NCBI GenBank assembly: GCA_016190145.1 | Contig: JACPRD010000152.1 | Coordinates: forward strand, 1-51,543 | DNA: 51,543 nt | Origin: Planctomycetota bacterium | GTDB lineage: Bacteria; Planctomycetota; MHYJ01; WSZJ01 | Direction: 5' to 3' | In this document: in pieces, positions 1 to 8,964 of the stretch | Position numbering within the stretch: position 1 is the stretch's first letter | Layout of the letters: each line of letters starts with the position of its first letter | Notes under the pieces: model-generated | What the model was told of the DNA's origin: nothing | The model's database searches: none | The model's input: only the letters and a program-made list of their open reading frames with translations | Translations under genes and position numbers: made by a program

Positions 1-1306
1 GGGTCCGGGTGGGGGCGGGATTGAAGAGGCGCGCGGCGTCGGCCCAGAAGAGCGGGAAGGCGACAAGGCCGGTCCAGTTGGAATTGGCGGGGGAGGGGTC
101 GAAGGCGAGGACGAGGGTGTCGCCGGTGCGGAAGATGAGCGGATCGACGAGTGCGTGGGCTTCGCGGGCAAAGTGGAGGCGGGTGGCGCGCGCGGCGGTG
201 AGGGAGGCGAGGTCGGCGCGGGCGGCGGTGCGCACCAGCGGATCGTCGGGCTCGGGGATCGTCGGGCGGGGATCGGCGACGGCCTCGCCGAGGTCGAACA
301 GGCCGGGCACGGATTTCGGCGGGTCGATGAGGATGGCCGGGCCGGCGGGGGCGGCGTCGGGAACTTCTCCGATCCAGATCTGCGGCGGCGCGCCCACCGT
401 CGGCCGGAGACCGGCTCCCTCGAGCGCGCGGCGCAGGGCGGGAAGGTCGCGTCCGGCGAGGCCGACGGCGACGGGAGTGCTGCCGGCGAGCCAGTAACGC
501 GCGTCGTTGGAAGGAAACCCGTCGGGAGGCAGGGAGAGGGAGACTTCCCGGGCGCCGCCCGTCGAGATCCGGAGGAGCGCGAACCCCGACGCGGGAACCT
601 CCAGCTCGCCGGCGCGTTCCTCCCCGTCCACGCGCGCGGTCCAGGCCACGCGGCCCGGCGCCGAACGGACGACCGCCAGGGCTTCCCCGTCGGAGACGGA
701 GAGCGCGGCGACGGCGCGCGCGTCGGCGGGGACGGGGTGGACGCGCCAGACCGCGACGGAGGAGGCGCCCGGGCGGTCCGAAAACGCCGCGACCAGATCG
801 GCCCGCGCGAACCGCGCGGCAGCGGCCGCGGGGTCGCCCGGTGCGTCGGTCGGCACGGCAGACGCGAGCCGGGCGCGCGCTTCCGCCGCGGAAAGACCCG
901 CCCAGGCGCCCCCGGGGACGACGGCGAGGTCGACGGTCGCGCCCGGGGGAAGAGAGGCGACGAAGGCGTCGGCATCCGCGCGCAGGGCCTCGAAGGCGCC
1001 GCGCGCGGAAGCGGTCGCATCGAGGACGACGGCGACGCGGGGCGGTTCCGGCCGGCGGGTTTCCCACGAGAGTCCCGCCGCGCCGACCGTCAGCGAGGCC
1101 GCCGCGGCGAGCGCGAGGAGCAGCGCGAGATTCGCGCGGCGGCGGAAACGCGCGACGGCCGCGGGCGCGGGCGGCGGCAGCCGCTTCCAGAGAAGAAGAC
1201 TCGGCCAGGGGCGTTCCTGCGGGCGCAGGCGGGCACGATGGAGCCACCAGAGAATCGGGAGGGCGGCGAGCCCTGCGAGGGCGGCGGGGTGGGCGGCGCT
1301 CAGCAT
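1..1306 (-). CDS. BatA-type membrane protein with VWA-like domain (partial, C-terminus beyond window)
   Basis: The reading frame is open from an ATG at 1306 to the window edge, about 435 codons, so the C-terminus is missing. The N-terminus has a hydrophobic segment (LAALPILWWLHRARLRP, residues 10-27), then a basic linker, a second membrane segment near residues 65-85, and a strand-like stretch (RVAVVLDATASARGAF) resembling the VWA metal site. This is the layout of the BatA/aerotolerance-regulator N-terminal family. Near the edge, SNDARYWLAG followed by VAVGLAGRD matches the later part of such proteins. The ATG overlaps the DUF58 stop by 7 nt, so the two genes are probably co-translated. Family and architecture are well supported. 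The exact role is unknown; these proteins often work with MoxR ATPases, but none is seen here. Confidence 0.75.
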   Translation of the reverse strand, partial: MLSAAHPAALAGLAALPILWWLHRARLRPQERPWPSLLLWKRLPPPAPAAVARFRRRANLALLLALAAAASLTVGAAGLSWETRRPEPPRVAVVLDATASARGAFEALRADADAFVASLPPGATVDLAVVPGGAWAGLSAAEARARLASAVPTDAPGDPAAAAARFARADLVAAFSDRPGASSVAVWRVHPVPADARAVAALSVSDGEALAVVRSAPGRVAWTARVDGEERAGELEVPASGFALLRISTGGAREVSLSLPPDGFPSNDARYWLAGSTPVAVGLAGRDLPALRRALEGAGLRPTVGAPPQIWIGEVPDAAPAGPAILIDPPKSVPGLFDLGEAVADPRPTIPEPDDPLVRTAARADLASLTAARATRLHFAREAHALVDPLIFRTGDTLVLAFDPSPANSNWTGLVAFPLFWADAARLFNPAPTRT

Positions 1307-2136
1307 ACGGAGTCCGCCCAGTCGGAGAGAGGCTGGTCCGCGAGGACGCGTGCGTATTTCATCCCGTGCGAGGCGCAGAGCGTCTGCCACCCGTGGCAGA
1401 ATCCGTCGAGGGCGGCCGCGTAGCAGGTGGCGGCCGCAGCGTCGACGAGGACTTCGCGGGTTTCCCCGGTTTCGGCGTCGCGCAGGTGCATGAGGCCGTG
1501 CGGCGGCGCGGCTTCCTCGCGCGACAGGACGTGCGCGACCGTGACGCCGTGGCCGCGTTCGCGGAGGGCCACGAGCGCCGCGCCGGGGCCGGGATCCTCC
1601 ATGAGGTCGCTCACGAACAGCACGCGGCCGCGGCGGGCGGCGAGAAGTGTCTTCGCCGCCGCGAGGCCCGCCGCGCCGCCGCCCGCGTCGAGGGATTCGA
1701 GCCAGCGGTCGAGGTCGGGAATCTCGTGCGCGGTCGCGAACCCGCGAGGTTCCACGGACCTGCCGCCGGCGAACGCGGCGATGCGCGCGCGGTCGCCCAG
1801 GAAGAGCGCCACCACCGCGGCAGCGGCCGCGATCCGGCGCGACTGGACATCCTTGCCGCCCGGGGTCATGGAGGAGGACAGGTCGAGCAGAACCGCGAGC
1901 GAGCCCTCCACCTCCTCGCGGAATTCCATCACGTGGAGACCGCCCGTCCTCACGTAGGCGTTCCAGTCGATGTTCCGCGGGTCGTCGCCGGCGACGTAGG
2001 GCCGGTGCCCGGTGAAGTCGCTTCCCTCCCCCTTCCGCGGCCCGGGCCGTCCTCCGCCCGGCGCCCCGGGCGCGGCCGAGCGGCGCGCCGCGGCGAGCGC
2101 GTGAAGGCGGGACAGCTCAGGCGGAGTGAGAAGCAT
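1300..2136 (-). CDS. DUF58 domain protein
   Basis: A 278-residue protein with the hallmark DUF58 core. G-x-G-S-D-F-x-x-H-R-P-Y (about 37-48) is followed by GDDPRNIDWNAY (about 51-62), and then by a VWA-like D-L-S-S-S-M metal-binding stretch (about 87-92). DUF58 proteins usually sit in MoxR-DUF58-BatA gene sets thought to act in chaperone-like assembly or envelope stress. Here the gene is first in its transcription unit, divergent from nuoA, and no MoxR ATPase precedes it. It runs straight into the BatA-type gene with a 7-nt overlap. The ATG at 2136 gives a start just before the conserved N-terminal helix. Family assignment is firm; the biological role is inferred only from context. Confidence 0.88.
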   Translation of the reverse strand: MLLTPPELSRLHALAAARRSAAPGAPGGGRPGPRKGEGSDFTGHRPYVAGDDPRNIDWNAYVRTGGLHVMEFREEVEGSLAVLLDLSSSMTPGGKDVQSRRIAAAAAVVALFLGDRARIAAFAGGRSVEPRGFATAHEIPDLDRWLESLDAGGGAAGLAAAKTLLAARRGRVLFVSDLMEDPGPGAALVALRERGHGVTVAHVLSREEAAPPHGLMHLRDAETGETREVLVDAAAATCYAAALDGFCHGWQTLCASHGMKYARVLADQPLSDWADSVC

Positions 2137-2218
2137 GCATATCTAAACGTCGGCGCGGGGAACGGGTCCGGTTCAGTCCCAAATCGTTGACGCCCCCCGC
2201 CACCCCCCTTAGACTCTG

Positions 2219-2282
2219 CCCCGCTTTGTCCGGCCCTTCGACTCGCCCCGCGGGTTCGCTCGGGGTGAGGCGAAAGAGCGGG
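2219..2282. repeat. Extended hairpin in the DUF58/nuoA divergent spacer
   Basis: A dyad lies between the two divergent starts. The arms 2237-2250 and 2261-2274 pair at 12 of 14 positions around a 10-nt loop. The flanks add a weaker outer pairing (ccgcttt near 2221 with aaagagcgg near 2273). No T-run follows, so it is not a classic intrinsic terminator. It could be a REP-like intergenic repeat or a structured leader of the nuo transcript. Confidence 0.5.
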
Positions 2283-2340
2283 ATCCGCGACTCAGAAAAC
2301 CCGACCGGAACGACCCTGTCCGCCTTACGGAACCCAAAGC

Positions 2341-2790
2341 ATGCGCTTCGATTACGTCGGCGTCCTGGTCTTCCTGGCCCTGGCCGTCGGCTTCGTCTTC
2401 ATCGGCATGACAGCCCAGCGCATCGTCTCCCGGCTCGTCCGTTCGAACAAGCCGGGAGCCGCCAAGCTGTCGCCGTATGAGTGCGGCGAAGAGCCCGTCG
2501 GCGGGACCTTCATACGCTTCAATATAAGGTTCTACGTCCTCGCCCTCGTCTTCATCGTCTTCGACGTGGAAATCGTGCTCCTCTTCCCCTGGGCCCGCGT
2601 CTTCCAGGAGCTCTACCCCTTCTACCGTTCCGTGATCTTCTGGGACATGGTGGTGTTCGTCGGGATCCTGGCGCTCGGGCTGGCGTACATCTGGGGGAAG
2701 GGCGACCTGGAGTGGAACCGGGCGTTCCGCAGGCACCTGTCGCCCGCGGAGAAGGTGCCGCGCCCGGCGCCCCGGAAGGAGAGCCCCTAG
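2341..2790 (+). CDS. nuoA: NADH-quinone oxidoreductase subunit A
   Basis: Subunit A (ND3 homologue) of complex I, a small three-helix membrane protein bordering the quinone channel. The 149-residue product has an N-terminal helix (about 5-28), then the conserved loop with KLSPYECGEEP (about 42-52), whose cysteine is diagnostic. FNIRFYVLALVFIVFDVEIVLLFPWA follows as helix two with the FDVE motif, and a third helix ends near 120. The charged tail after that is somewhat long. It opens an operon, with nuoH starting at the base directly after its stop. Identification is secure. Confidence 0.96.
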   Translation: MRFDYVGVLVFLALAVGFVFIGMTAQRIVSRLVRSNKPGAAKLSPYECGEEPVGGTFIRFNIRFYVLALVFIVFDVEIVLLFPWARVFQELYPFYRSVIFWDMVVFVGILALGLAYIWGKGDLEWNRAFRRHLSPAEKVPRPAPRKESP

Positions 2791-4050
2791 GTGGACCTCC
2801 TTCTTTTCGTCAGGACGCACCTGTCGTTTCTCAAGTCCTGGCCGGACTGGATCGTGTACGTCCTCGTGGTCTTCGTGTTCGCCTTCGCGATCCTGAACAC
2901 GCTGGTGGCGCCGCTCACCGGCATTTCGACGTACATCGAGCGCCGGCTCGCGGGACGCGTCCAGTACCGCTGGGGCCCCAACCGCGTGGGATTCCGCAGC
3001 CTCCTCGCCTCCCTCCCGATCACTCGCTGGATGGCGCGGCTCGCCGACAAGCAGCCCTTCAAGTTCCTCGGGTCGAAAATCCCGGGCGGCCTCCTCCAGT
3101 TCGCCGCCGACGGCCTGAAACTGTTCATGAAGGAAGACATCGTCCCCACCGGTGCCGACAAGATGATGTTCAAGCTGTCCCCGTACATCGTGCTGGCCGG
3201 GTCGTTCGCCGCGTTCGCCGTGTTCCCCGTCAGCCACGGATGCTCCGCCACCAACCTCAACATCGGCATCTTTTACGTCATCGCCATCAGCTCCCTCGTC
3301 GTTCCGGGAATCCTGATGGCGGGCTGGGGAAGCGCCAACAAGTGGTCGCTGTTCGGCGGCATGCGCAGCGCGGCGCAGATCGTGTCGTATGAGATTCCCG
3401 TCGGAATCGCGCTGCTCACGACCGTGATGCTCGCCGGCACGATGAACATGAACGAGATCGTCACGGCGCAGCGGAGCGGCTACGGGATCGAGTCGGCGGG
3501 CGCGCTGGGGTGGTTCGCGTTCCGGTACGGCGGGCTCATGCTGATTCCGTTCCTGATCTACTTCATCGGCGGCTGCGCCGAGGTCAACCGCACGCCCTTC
3601 GACCTGCCCGAGGCCGAGTCCGAACTCGTGAGCGGCTACCACACCGAGTACTCCGGCTTCCGCTGGTCCTTCTTCTTCATGGCCGAGTACTCGAACATGT
3701 TCGCCGTCGGCGCCATCGCCACCACCATGTTCCTCGGCGGACCCCTGCCTCCCTACCCCGTCCAGTGGACCGAAGCCCTGTTCGCCGGCATGAACCCCAA
3801 CCTCGCCCTCATCCTCCGCTTCACCGAAGGCTTCGCCTGGTTCTTCGCCAAGTCGTATTTCTTCGTCCTGGTCATGATCCACATGCGCTGGACACTTCCG
3901 CGCTACCGCGTCGACCAGCTCATGGGCCTCTGCTACAAGGTCCTGATCCCCATCGCCCTCACATGGTTCGTGATCATGTGCGGGGTCAAGATGTTCCGCA
4001 TGGAAACGACGCTACCCAGGGCGACCGCCGCCGTGGAGGCGCACCGGTGA
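2791..4050 (+). CDS. nuoH: NADH-quinone oxidoreductase subunit H
   Basis: Subunit H (ND1 homologue), the membrane subunit that forms the quinone entry site at the junction with the hydrophilic arm. It starts with GTG directly after the nuoA stop and is 419 residues long. Helix one (about 20-45) is followed by the conserved IERRLAGRVQYRWGPNRVG (about 49-67). The usually adjacent GGLLQFAADGLKLFMKE segment begins only near residue 100, so roughly 30 extra residues sit in this loop. Further conserved stretches include DLPEAESELVSGYHTEYSG, the acidic motif of ND1. It overlaps nuoJ by 4 nt (GTGA). Function is certain; the effect of the loop insertion is unknown. Confidence 0.96.
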   Translation: MDLLLFVRTHLSFLKSWPDWIVYVLVVFVFAFAILNTLVAPLTGISTYIERRLAGRVQYRWGPNRVGFRSLLASLPITRWMARLADKQPFKFLGSKIPGGLLQFAADGLKLFMKEDIVPTGADKMMFKLSPYIVLAGSFAAFAVFPVSHGCSATNLNIGIFYVIAISSLVVPGILMAGWGSANKWSLFGGMRSAAQIVSYEIPVGIALLTTVMLAGTMNMNEIVTAQRSGYGIESAGALGWFAFRYGGLMLIPFLIYFIGGCAEVNRTPFDLPEAESELVSGYHTEYSGFRWSFFFMAEYSNMFAVGAIATTMFLGGPLPPYPVQWTEALFAGMNPNLALILRFTEGFAWFFAKSYFFVLVMIHMRWTLPRYRVDQLMGLCYKVLIPIALTWFVIMCGVKMFRMETTLPRATAAVEAHR

Positions 4051-4580
4051 TCCTGACGCTTGCCGCCGCCGGATCCTCCTGGGCCGACCCCGCGTTCTGG
4101 GTGTTCCTCGCGTTCGCGGCGATGACGGTGGGAAGCGCCGTGCTGGTGGCGGCGACGCGGAACATCGTGTACAGCGCGTACGCGCTGCTCCTGACGTTCT
4201 TCGGCGTGGCGGGGCTTTACGTGTTCCTCGACGCGGACTTCATCGCGGCGGCGCAGGTGCTGGTCTACATCGGGGGCATCCTGGTGCTGATCCTGTTCGG
4301 CGTGATGCTCACGAACCGGATCCACGACATCCACCTGTCGAACGAAACGACGCACCCGGTCACGGGCGCGATCATCGCGGGCGCGGTCTTCCTCGTGCTC
4401 GCGTACGTCGCGCTGCGCACGGACTGGGAACTCGACCCGCGCCCGGCGGTGCCGACCTCGCAGGAGATCGGCAAGGCGTTCATGGGGAAGTACCTGCTTG
4501 CTTTCGAAGCGGCTTCCGTGCTGCTGCTGGCGGCGCTGATCGGCGCGGCGTACCTCGCGCGCCGGGGGGAGAAGGAATGA
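4047..4580 (+). CDS. nuoJ: NADH-quinone oxidoreductase subunit J
   Basis: Subunit J (ND6 homologue) of the membrane arm. I chose GTG 4047, which overlaps the nuoH stop as GTGA and gives 177 residues, normal for the family. The core motif is visible: helices around FWVFLAFAAMTVGSAVLVAA, then NIVYSAYALLLTFFGVAGLYVFLDADFIAAAQVLVYIGGI, where the tyrosine/glycine-rich helix three carries the pi-bulge region that couples quinone chemistry to pumping. A longer upstream open frame exists but only overlaps nuoH out of frame. nuoI, often found just before nuoJ, is absent. The stop overlaps nuoK as ATGA. Confidence 0.95.
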   Translation: MILTLAAAGSSWADPAFWVFLAFAAMTVGSAVLVAATRNIVYSAYALLLTFFGVAGLYVFLDADFIAAAQVLVYIGGILVLILFGVMLTNRIHDIHLSNETTHPVTGAIIAGAVFLVLAYVALRTDWELDPRPAVPTSQEIGKAFMGKYLLAFEAASVLLLAALIGAAYLARRGEKE

Positions 4581-4966
4581 TGCCGGTCGCCTCCCTGGAG
4601 TGGTTCCTGATGATCGCCGCGTTCCTCTTCGCGTGCGGGATCTACACGATCCTGACGCGCAAGAACGCGGTGTCGGTGCTGATGGGCGTCGAGCTGGTGC
4701 TGAACAGCGCGAACATCAACCTCGTCGCGTTCGCGCGGTTCGTGAAGCCGGCGGCGTCGCTCGGGCCGCAGTCGGTGCCGATCCCGATGGAGTCGGGGGC
4801 CGCCGCGGTGATCTACGGCGCGCCGTGGGCGTCGGGGCACGTGTTCGCGGCGTTCGTGATCATCCTCGCCGCTGCGGAAGCGGCGGTCGCGCTCGGCATC
4901 ATCCTGGGGATCTACCGTTCGATGGGCGGCGTGGACGTGGACGAAGTGTCGGCGCTTAAGGGCTAG
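4577..4966 (+). CDS. nuoK: NADH-quinone oxidoreductase subunit K
   Basis: Subunit K (ND4L homologue), a three-helix proton-channel subunit. The conserved VLMGVELVLNSANINLVAF carries the helix-two glutamate, and HVFAAFVIILAAAEAAVALGIIL carries the second conserved glutamate in helix three. At 129 residues it is longer than the usual 100 or so, because about 20 extra residues (roughly 60-82) lie in the loop between helices two and three. It overlaps nuoJ by ATGA, and nuoL begins one base after its stop. Confidence 0.95.
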   Translation: MMPVASLEWFLMIAAFLFACGIYTILTRKNAVSVLMGVELVLNSANINLVAFARFVKPAASLGPQSVPIPMESGAAAVIYGAPWASGHVFAAFVIILAAAEAAVALGIILGIYRSMGGVDVDEVSALKG

Positions 4967-4967
4967 C

Positions 4968-7409
4968 ATGAGCGAAGATCACGGGCACGGGCAGGGGCAC
5001 GGGCACGAGGCGCCCGCGCACGGCCATGGTCATGACGACCATGGCCACGGGGGCGGCGAGCACAGGACCCATTTTTCGCCCGCGGGATTCACGCCCGGCC
5101 TCGCCGTCATGCTGCTCGGAATCGTCGCCGGCGGGTGGTGCTTCAGCGCGGGCCGCTCCGGCCACCTCGCGCTCGGTCCCGCCTCGATCGACCTGAACGG
5201 CCTCTTCGACGCCCCCTGGGCGTCGCTCGTCATCCTCTGCCTTCCGCTCGTGGCGGCCTTCGTGCAGATCTTCTTCGGGCGGAAACTCCCCCGGAACGGC
5301 GACTGGGTTTCGACGATCGCCGTCGGCGCGGGGCTTGCGCTCTCGCTCATGATGTTGGGGCGCATCATCGGGATTTACGACTGGCAGTTCGAGCGCGTGC
5401 ACGAAATGGAGTGGATCTCCCTGTTCAGCCGCACCTTCCCCGGCGCGCAGGACGTCGTGACTTTCCGGGTCCCGATGGGGATCCTGATCGACAACGTCAC
5501 GGTGATCATGCTCGTCGTGGTCACGCTCGTTTCGACCCTGGTGCACATCTACTCGATCGGCTACATGGCCGACGATCCTCGCTACTCGCGGTTTTTCGCC
5601 TACCTGTCGATCTTCACGTTCTCGATGCTCGGCCTGGTCCTGTGCAACAACGTGTTCGCTCTCTACATGTTCTGGGAGCTGGTCGGCCTCTCGAGCTACC
5701 TGCTCATCGGGTTCTGGTTCGAGAAGAAGTCCGCCGCGGACGCCCAGAAGAAGGCCTTCCTCGTCAACCGCGTCGGTGACATCGGCATGTTCCTCGGGAT
5801 CCTGACGTTCTTCCTCATGACGGGGGAGCTGACGTACAAGGGGATCTTCGGAAGCGTCGCGAACGGTGCGTTCGGCGCGCAGATGGGCCTGCTCACGGCG
5901 GCCGGCGTGCTCCTGTTCATGGGCGCGGTCGGCAAGAGCGCGCAGTTCCCGCTCCACATCTGGCTGCCCGACGCGATGGAAGGCCCCACGCCCGTGAGCG
6001 CCCTCATCCACGCGGCCACCATGGTCGCGGCCGGCGTCTACCTCGTGACGCGCATGTATCCCGTTTTCACGCCCAATGCCCTCATCGTCATCGCCTGGTT
6101 CGGCGGCTTCACCGCCATCTTCGCCGCGACCATCGCCCTCTGCGCCAACGACATCAAGAAGGTGCTCGCCTATTCGACCGTCTCCCAGCTCGGCTACATG
6201 ATCATGGGCCTCGGCGCCGGGGCTTACACCAACGGCTTCTTCCACCTCTGGACCCACGCGTTCTTCAAGGCGTGCCTCTTCCTCGGGTCGGGAAGCGTGA
6301 TCCACGCGGTCGTGACGCAGGACATGCGCGAGATGGGCGGGCTCCGGCGGAAGATGCCGATCACCTTCTGGACGATGCTCCTTTCCACCCTCGCCATCGC
6401 GGGCGTTCCCTTCACGAGCGGCTTCACCTCCAAGGACGGCATCCTCGGCGACCTGCTTTTCGCCGCGCACGAGCATCCGGCGCTCTGGCCGGTGGTGATT
6501 TTCGCGTTCGCGGGGGCGGGGCTCACGGCGTTCTACATGTTCCGGCTGATCTTCATGACGTTCACGGGCGAGCCGCGCGCGAAGGAGAAGTTCGAGCACG
6601 CGCACGAGTCTCCGTGGGTGATGGCCGCGCCGCTCGTCATTCTCGGCAGCCTCGCGATCCTCTCGGACAAGGGCGGCTGGTTCCAGGAGCTCGTCGGCAA
6701 GCCCGAGTCCGCGGCGGCCGCGGCGATTGCGCACGCGGAGGCGATGAAGCCGGGCGCAAAGCCCCACGCCGAGAAGGCGCCCGGCCACGAGGGCGACGCC
6801 GGACCTTCCCATGCGAAGGCCCCCGACGTCGGCTCCGGCTACGTCGGCAGCCTGCCCGTCGCGCACGCGGGCGCCAACCCGTACCACCCGCCGCACAGCG
6901 AAGAGCTGCACCACGCCCACTCGGCCGCCATGGTCCTCTCGATCCTCGTCGCGGGCCTCGGCATCGGCCTCTCCTTCTTCACCTACCAGAAGAAACTCAT
7001 CGACCCCGCGAAGATCGCCGCGGCCGCCGCGCCCGTCCACCGCCTCCTCCTCAACAAGTACTGGATCGACGAGTTCTTCCACGAAACCCTCGTCAAGCCG
7101 GCCCTCTCCATCAGCCGCGCCTGCTCCCGGTTCGACCTGAAAGTCGTCGACGGTTTCGTCAACCTCTGGGGCAAGGCCACCGAGGTCTGGAGCTGGATCG
7201 CCGGCACCTTCGATCAGAAAGTCGTCGACGGCGCCGTCAACGGCACCGCCGACGTCGTCATGTCCGCAGGGGCCGCCCTGTCCCGTTTCCAGACCGGCCG
7301 CCTGAAAACGTACCTCGCCTGGGCCGTCGCCGGCCTCGTCATCCTGACCGGCGGATTCCACCTGGTCACCCACTGGGCCCAGATCGTCGAACACCTGACA
7401 CGCAAGTGA
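4968..7409 (+). CDS. nuoL: NADH-quinone oxidoreductase subunit L with His-rich extensions
   Basis: Subunit L (ND5 homologue), the distal antiporter-like proton pump with the long lateral helix. Family motifs are clear: FWELVGLSSYLLIGFW with the helix-5 glutamate, GAVGKSAQFPLHIWLPDAMEGPTPVSALIHAATMV with the pump lysine, and the ANDIKKVLAYSTVSQLGYM segment. At 813 residues it is much longer than the usual 600-650. Residues 1-35 hold 11 histidines in an HGHGH-type run before an extra hydrophobic segment (about 43-60). A second His- and Ala-rich insert lies near residues 585-650, before the C-terminal lateral helix region. The extensions look hydrophilic and metal-binding, but that is inference. 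Confidence 0.95.
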   Translation: MSEDHGHGQGHGHEAPAHGHGHDDHGHGGGEHRTHFSPAGFTPGLAVMLLGIVAGGWCFSAGRSGHLALGPASIDLNGLFDAPWASLVILCLPLVAAFVQIFFGRKLPRNGDWVSTIAVGAGLALSLMMLGRIIGIYDWQFERVHEMEWISLFSRTFPGAQDVVTFRVPMGILIDNVTVIMLVVVTLVSTLVHIYSIGYMADDPRYSRFFAYLSIFTFSMLGLVLCNNVFALYMFWELVGLSSYLLIGFWFEKKSAADAQKKAFLVNRVGDIGMFLGILTFFLMTGELTYKGIFGSVANGAFGAQMGLLTAAGVLLFMGAVGKSAQFPLHIWLPDAMEGPTPVSALIHAATMVAAGVYLVTRMYPVFTPNALIVIAWFGGFTAIFAATIALCANDIKKVLAYSTVSQLGYMIMGLGAGAYTNGFFHLWTHAFFKACLFLGSGSVIHAVVTQDMREMGGLRRKMPITFWTMLLSTLAIAGVPFTSGFTSKDGILGDLLFAAHEHPALWPVVIFAFAGAGLTAFYMFRLIFMTFTGEPRAKEKFEHAHESPWVMAAPLVILGSLAILSDKGGWFQELVGKPESAAAAAIAHAEAMKPGAKPHAEKAPGHEGDAGPSHAKAPDVGSGYVGSLPVAHAGANPYHPPHSEELHHAHSAAMVLSILVAGLGIGLSFFTYQKKLIDPAKIAAAAAPVHRLLLNKYWIDEFFHETLVKPALSISRACSRFDLKVVDGFVNLWGKATEVWSWIAGTFDQKVVDGAVNGTADVVMSAGAALSRFQTGRLKTYLAWAVAGLVILTGGFHLVTHWAQIVEHLTRK

Positions 7410-7422
7410 GGAGAAGGACCGA

Positions 7423-8955
7423 GTGAACCACATCCTGTCCCTGATGACCTTCGTGCCCCTCCTGGGCGCCGCAATCATCATCGCGCTCCCCAGGCAGAAA
7501 CACGAACTGGTCAAGTCGGTGGCCGCGTGCGCCGCGGGCATCCCCCTCTTCCTGAGCTATTTCATCTGGAAGGGCTTCGACCGCACCACGGCGGCGATGC
7601 AGTTCGTGGAGCGGTTCGACTGGATCCCCATGTTCCACATCCAGTACTCGATGGGGATCGACGGCATCTCGGTCACGATGGTCATGCTCACCGCGCTCAT
7701 CTCGTTCATCTGCATCTTTGCTTCGTGGAACATCGAAAAGGGAGTGAAGGGCTACTTCGCGCTGTTCCTGCTGCTCGAGACCGGCATGATGGGCGTCTTC
7801 TGCGCGATGGACTTCTTCCTGTTCTACGTGTTCTGGGAAGTGATGCTCCTGCCGATGTACTTCCTGATCGGCATCTGGGGCGGCCCTCGCAAGGAGTACG
7901 CGGCGATCAAGTTCTTCATGTACACGCTGGTCGGCAGCGTTCTGATGCTGGTCGTGATGCTGGTCTTCTACTTCAACGTCACCGACCCGGCGACGCACGA
8001 GCACACCTTCGACCTGCTGGTGCTCCGGAACCAGGACGCGAATTCGGGGTCGCTGCTGGTGAACAGCGTGCGGTTCCTGTGCTTCATCGGGCTCTTCGTC
8101 GGATTCGCGATCAAGGTGCCGATGTTCCCGTTCCACACGTGGCTGCCCGACGCGCACGTCGAGGCGCCCACGGCGATTTCGGTGATCCTGGCGGGCATCC
8201 TGCTGAAGATGGGCACCTATGGGATGTTCCGGATCGCGTTCCCGCTGCTGCCGGACATCGCCAACGACTGCGCCTGGTGGATCGGGCTGTTCGGCCTGAT
8301 CAACATCGTCTACGGGGCGCTCTGCGCGATGGCGCAGGACGACCTGAAGAAGCTGGTGGCGTACTCGTCGATCAGCCACATGGGCTACTGCCTGCTCGGC
8401 ATGGGCGCCATGACGACCGCCGGGTTCAACGGCGCGATGCTCCAGATGTTCAACCACGGCACGATCACGTCGATGCTGTTCCTTCTCGTGGGCGTGATCT
8501 ACGAGCGGGTCCACCACCGCTGGATCAGCCGGTTCGGCGGGCTCGCCACGATGGTCCCGGTCTATACCGGGTTCGTGACGTTCGCGTTCTTCGCCTCCCT
8601 CGGCCTCCCCGGCCTGTCGGGGTTCATCTCAGAGGCCATGTGCTTCATCGGCGCCTGGCAGAACGGCACCCCGGCTTACCTGAAGCTCACCATTCTCGCC
8701 ACGAGCGGCATCCTGCTCGGCGCCGCCTTCCACCTCTGGGCGCTCCAGCGGATGTTCCTGGGCGAGAAGAACAAGATTTACACCGAGCAGTACCACCACG
8801 TGACGGAGATCAACGGGCGGGAGATCTTCTGCCTGGTGCCCCTCGTCATCGTCATCCTGTGGGTCGGCGTCTACCCCGGCCCGCTCCTCGACATGATGAA
8901 CGTCTCCCTCTCGGACCTCCAGGCGTTCATGGCCCACTACAAGTACAACCACTAG
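7423..8955 (+). CDS. nuoM: NADH-quinone oxidoreductase subunit M
   Basis: Subunit M (ND4 homologue), an antiporter-like proton pump of the membrane arm. The GTG at 7423 gives 510 residues, normal for NuoM. Motifs include FYVFWEVMLLPMYFLIGIWGG with the helix-5 glutamate and GFAIKVPMFPFHTWLPDAHVEAPT with the pump lysine. They also include MAQDDLKKLVAYSSISHMGYC, and the helix-12 region near LPGLSGFISEAM. It follows nuoL after 13 bp, with a GAGGAG-like ribosome site just upstream, and precedes nuoN by 9 bp. Confidence 0.96.
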   Translation: MNHILSLMTFVPLLGAAIIIALPRQKHELVKSVAACAAGIPLFLSYFIWKGFDRTTAAMQFVERFDWIPMFHIQYSMGIDGISVTMVMLTALISFICIFASWNIEKGVKGYFALFLLLETGMMGVFCAMDFFLFYVFWEVMLLPMYFLIGIWGGPRKEYAAIKFFMYTLVGSVLMLVVMLVFYFNVTDPATHEHTFDLLVLRNQDANSGSLLVNSVRFLCFIGLFVGFAIKVPMFPFHTWLPDAHVEAPTAISVILAGILLKMGTYGMFRIAFPLLPDIANDCAWWIGLFGLINIVYGALCAMAQDDLKKLVAYSSISHMGYCLLGMGAMTTAGFNGAMLQMFNHGTITSMLFLLVGVIYERVHHRWISRFGGLATMVPVYTGFVTFAFFASLGLPGLSGFISEAMCFIGAWQNGTPAYLKLTILATSGILLGAAFHLWALQRMFLGEKNKIYTEQYHHVTEINGREIFCLVPLVIVILWVGVYPGPLLDMMNVSLSDLQAFMAHYKYNH

Positions 8956-8964
8956 GAAAACCCC

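Noticed and set aside
155..1423. Long forward open frames across the first 2 kb
   Set aside because: They are rich in Gly, Arg and Ala with no family signal and lie opposite the BatA and DUF58 genes, as expected from GC-rich codon shadows.
4956..7541. 861-codon open frame opposite nuoL
   Set aside because: Extremely rich in Glu, Asp, Arg and His with no motif. It is the antisense shadow of a clear nuoL.
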